DNA of 64,000 bases from Corynebacterium propinquum DSM 44285 (GTDB lineage: Bacteria; Actinomycetota; Actinomycetes; Mycobacteriales; Mycobacteriaceae), in the NCBI RefSeq assembly GCF_000375525.1, contig NZ_AQXC01000002.1, positions 62,001 to 126,000 on the forward strand, written 5' to 3'. The notes beneath the pieces were generated by a model. The model ran no database searches and was not told where the DNA came from. It saw only the letters and a list, made by a program, of their open reading frames with translations. Below, piece after piece: positions 61,318-64,000 of this stretch (positions are counted from its first letter, which is position 1; every line of letters begins with the position of its first letter). The translations under genes were made by a program, and so were the position numbers.

Positions 61318-62970
61318 ATGACTCCAGCTGATCTTTCCCAATTAATTAAAGACACCGCTACCGCCGTAATGACAGAGCGTGACTTGGACTCGTCTGTGTT
61401 GCCTGAGGTGGTAACAGTGGAGCGGCCACGCAACCCGGAGCATGGTGATTACGCCAGCAATGTCGCTTTGCAGGTGGCGAAAAAGGCTGGAGCTAACCCG
61501 CGGGAATTCGCTAGCTGGTTGGCGGAGGCATTAGCAGAAAATGCGGCGATTGACCACGCTGAGATCGCGGGGCCCGGATTTCTGAATATTCGCCTAGCTG
61601 CCGATGCGCAAGGTGAGATCGTCGCCAAGATTCTGCGCGAAAAAGACACTTTTGGAAATTCGGATCTGTGTGCTGGACAGCGTATCAACCTCGAATTTGT
61701 TTCGGCAAACCCTACAGGGCCTATCCATCTAGGTGGTACACGTTGGGCTGCCGTCGGCGATTCCTTAGGTCGTGTGTTGGAGGCCAGCGGGGCAGACGTT
61801 ACCCGGGAGTATTATTTCAACGATCATGGTGGACAGATTGACCGTTTCTCGCGGTCGCTGGTAGCGAATGCCAAAGGCGAGCCGACCCCAGAAGACGGCT
61901 ACGGTGGGGACTATATCCACGAAATCGCCAGCGCGGTGCTTGAGAAAAACCCAGCTGCGCTCGACGGTGAGCCAGCTGAAGTGCAAGAAAACTTCCGGGC
62001 ACTCGGCGTGGACATGATGTTCGAGCAGATCAAAGCTTCGTTGCGAGAATTTGGCGTGGAGTACGACGTGTATTTTCACGAAAATTCTCTGTATGAATCC
62101 GGTGCGGTAGACAAGGCAATTGCCACCCTGAAGGAGAACGACAATCTGTACGAAGCCGACGGCGCGTGGTGGCTGCGGTCAGAGAAATTCGGTGATGACA
62201 AAGACCGTGTGGTGATCAAATCTGATGGCGATCACGCATACATCGCTGGTGATATCGCATATGTTGCCGATAAGTTCGACCGCGGCCATAACCTGGCAAT
62301 TTATATGTTGGGCGCCGACCACCATGGCTATATTGGACGTTTGCGCGCAGCTGCTCAAGCCCTGGGATATGAGCCGGATAACGTGGAAGTGCTGATCGGT
62401 CAGATGGTGAACCTGCTTCGCGATGGCAAACCGGTACGGATGTCTAAACGCGCCGGAACCGTCATCACCTTGGAAGATTTGGTCGAAGCCATCGGCATCG
62501 ATGGCGCGCGTTATGCGTTGGTTCGCTCTAATGTGGATACTTCGGTGGATATTGACCTGGAGCTGTGGACTGCGCAGTCAGCTGATAATCCCGTGTACTA
62601 CGTGCAATATGGCCACGCCCGGCTGTGTTCGATTGAGCGGAAAGCCGCAGAGCTCGGAGTGGATGCGGAATCTCCAGATCTGGGCTTGTTGGTCCATGAT
62701 AAAGAAGGCGACCTCATCCGCACCTTGGGTGAGTTCCCAGAGGTGGTGGCAACCGCCGCACAACTACGCGAACCACACCGCATTGCCCGCTACGTTGAGG
62801 ACCTAGCGGCAACCTTCCATCGTTTTTATGATCAATGCCAGATTCTGCCGAAAGCAGGCGAGCAGGCGCAAGCTATCCACAGTGCGCGTTTAGCATTAGC
62901 GCGTGCGACGCGACAGGTATTACACAACGGCTTGACCATGGTAGGTGTCAACGCACCAGAACGGATGTAG
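61318..62970 (+). CDS. argS: Arginyl-tRNA synthetase
   Basis: Class I aminoacyl-tRNA synthetase charging tRNA-Arg, 550 residues. N-terminal Add-1 domain (~1-90, [20 protein letters not shown]), then the HIGH-type motif [20 protein letters not shown] and KMSKS-type [20 protein letters not shown], with the all-alpha anticodon domain at the end ([20 protein letters not shown] onwards). It forms the known corynebacterial argS-lysA pair, with lysA four bases after the stop. A tRNA-Arg gene lies about 1.9 kb away, which may be chance. Confidence 0.97.
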   Translation: MTPADLSQLIKDTATAVMTERDLDSSVLPEVVTVERPRNPEHGDYASNVALQVAKKAGANPREFASWLAEALAENAAIDHAEIAGPGFLNIRLAADAQGEIVAKILREKDTFGNSDLCAGQRINLEFVSANPTGPIHLGGTRWAAVGDSLGRVLEASGADVTREYYFNDHGGQIDRFSRSLVANAKGEPTPEDGYGGDYIHEIASAVLEKNPAALDGEPAEVQENFRALGVDMMFEQIKASLREFGVEYDVYFHENSLYESGAVDKAIATLKENDNLYEADGAWWLRSEKFGDDKDRVVIKSDGDHAYIAGDIAYVADKFDRGHNLAIYMLGADHHGYIGRLRAAAQALGYEPDNVEVLIGQMVNLLRDGKPVRMSKRAGTVITLEDLVEAIGIDGARYALVRSNVDTSVDIDLELWTAQSADNPVYYVQYGHARLCSIERKAAELGVDAESPDLGLLVHDKEGDLIRTLGEFPEVVATAAQLREPHRIARYVEDLAATFHRFYDQCQILPKAGEQAQAIHSARLALARATRQVLHNGLTMVGVNAPERM

Positions 62971-62974
62971 TTGT

Positions 62975-64000
62975 ATGAGCATGCACCTTTCTGATTTCAA
63001 TGAATTGCCTAGCCATGTCTGGCCACGGAATGCGCGTCGCAACAACGACGGTACGGTGACTATTGCAGGCGTGGCCTTGCCAGACATCGTCGCGGAACAT
63101 GGCACTCCCGTCATGGTTTTCGATGAAGACGATTTTCGCTCGCGGTGCCGCGATATGGCGCAGGCTTTTCACGGGGCTGAAAACGTGCATTATGCCTCCA
63201 AAGCGATGCTGTCGACACGCATCGTTCGGTGGGTCAAGGATGAGGGCTTGTCTCTCGATGTAGCTTCACTCAACGAGCTTCTCATTGCATTGCGCGCGGG
63301 ATTTCCAGCCGAACGCATCACGGTGCACGGTAACACCAAAAACCGGGAGTTCTTGCACCACTGTGTTGCCGCACGAGTCGGTCACGTGGTCTTGGACGCT
63401 CCCGGCGAGCTTGTGGAGCTCAATGAGATTGCTGCAGAAATGAATCAGCACCAGTCTGTCTTCGTGCGCGTAACCCCGGGCGTGGATGCGCATACCCATG
63501 AATTCATCGCGACCAGCCATGAAGATCAAAAATTCGGCTTTTCCCTCGCTGCCGGTGATGCGTGGCAGGCCGTCGTCGATGCGCAGCAAGCGAGTAATTT
63601 GGACTTGGATGGCATCCATTGTCATGTAGGCTCCCAGGTTTTTGATGCCGATGGTTTCACACTCGCCGCCGACCGCCTATTGGAATTGTTCGCGCGGGTG
63701 CATCAAGAGTTGGGCGTGCAGCTGCCGATTTTGGATCTCGGTGGCGGCTATGGTGTGCCCTATCTTGCCGACGACTCCGAGTTGGATATCGCGGGCATTG
63801 CCGCAGACCTGATCGCGGCGGTGAATAATAAAGCGGCATTTCTCGGGATCGATCCGCCACAAGTCGTCGTAGAACCTGGTCGTGCGCTTGTTGGTCCTGC
63901 TGCTGTGACGATCTATGAGGTCGGTGCGGATAAAAACGTGCAAATCGATGACGACCGCTACCGCAGGTATCTCGCGGTCGACGGGGGAATGTCGGATAAT
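62975..64000 (+). CDS. lysA: Diaminopimelate decarboxylase (partial)
   Basis: Fold III PLP enzyme decarboxylating meso-diaminopimelate to L-lysine, the last lysine step. The first 342 codons are present and the frame runs off the right edge. The PLP lysine is in [13 protein letters not shown] near residue 72; other family motifs are [59 protein letters not shown] and VDGGMSDN at the cut end. ATG 62975 begins four bases after the argS stop, so translation is likely coupled. hom and thrB follow lysA in C. glutamicum but are not visible here. Confidence 0.96.
   Translation, partial: MSMHLSDFNELPSHVWPRNARRNNDGTVTIAGVALPDIVAEHGTPVMVFDEDDFRSRCRDMAQAFHGAENVHYASKAMLSTRIVRWVKDEGLSLDVASLNELLIALRAGFPAERITVHGNTKNREFLHHCVAARVGHVVLDAPGELVELNEIAAEMNQHQSVFVRVTPGVDAHTHEFIATSHEDQKFGFSLAAGDAWQAVVDAQQASNLDLDGIHCHVGSQVFDADGFTLAADRLLELFARVHQELGVQLPILDLGGGYGVPYLADDSELDIAGIAADLIAAVNNKAAFLGIDPPQVVVEPGRALVGPAAVTIYEVGADKNVQIDDDRYRRYLAVDGGMSDN

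Overview
The window is a chromosomal segment from a Corynebacterium, or a very close relative in Mycobacteriales. The evidence is the gene content and order: mycothiol deacetylase mshB, the LpqW lipoprotein, a fused E2-E1 2-oxoglutarate dehydrogenase (odhA), the dapC/dapD/dapE lysine and peptidoglycan genes, a folP2-gpgS operon, sigE with a zinc anti-sigma factor and tatB, and the argS-lysA pair. From memory, this order matches the typA-to-mrp stretch of mycobacteria and the matching part of C. glutamicum. G+C is moderate. No phage, IS element, plasmid gene, CRISPR array or rRNA was found. The only RNA gene seen is one tRNA-Arg.

Layout: 1-9.8 kb carries housekeeping genes (end of xseA, ispH, rmuC, an AI-2E-type permease, ychF), a queuosine-precursor transporter, a PIG-L deacetylase and zupT. 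9.8-21.5 kb carries a DUF402 protein, a secreted protein, typA, lpqW, mshB, a small membrane protein, ferredoxin, dapC, a GtrA protein, dapD and an AroP-like permease. 21.6-26.8 kb is a tight rightward run: dapE, a LOG-family hydrolase, folP2, gpgS, a DivIVA-like protein and an RlmA-like methyltransferase. 26.8-34 kb holds a divergent GH32-like protein, an O-methyltransferase, sigE-cseE-tatB, mrp, a lipoprotein and an FAH-family protein. 34-46.8 kb holds odhA, a carboxylesterase, two unknown proteins, an MFS transporter, hutG, a DEAD-box helicase, a small membrane protein and an HNH nuclease. 46.9-50.2 kb is a tandem pair of PutP-type sodium symporters. 50.6-58.6 kb is a four-gene DNA-transaction cluster: SNF2 helicase, SWIM protein, SbcD-like nuclease, SbcC-like ATPase. 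58.7-64 kb holds a MarR regulator, tRNA-Arg, a secreted peptidase, argS and the first part of lysA.

Functional links: dapC, dapD, dapE and lysA are four steps of the succinylase lysine/DAP pathway. mshB makes mycothiol. gpgS starts methylglucose-lipopolysaccharide type synthesis and lpqW is linked to mannolipid synthesis, so cell-envelope themes recur. sigE, its ZAS anti-sigma factor and tatB form an envelope-stress block.

The items most worth a second look are the GH32-like protein, in which all three catalytic acidic positions appear replaced; the SNF2-SWIM-SbcD-SbcC cluster, with a strongly AT-rich patch in the SbcC-like gene; the putP duplication; in-frame short tandem repeats in sigE and the DUF402 gene; a possible ATT start for cseE; and many promoters whose -10 box lies 6-8 bases before the start codon, implying leaderless mRNAs. 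I found no clearly new defence or mobile system.
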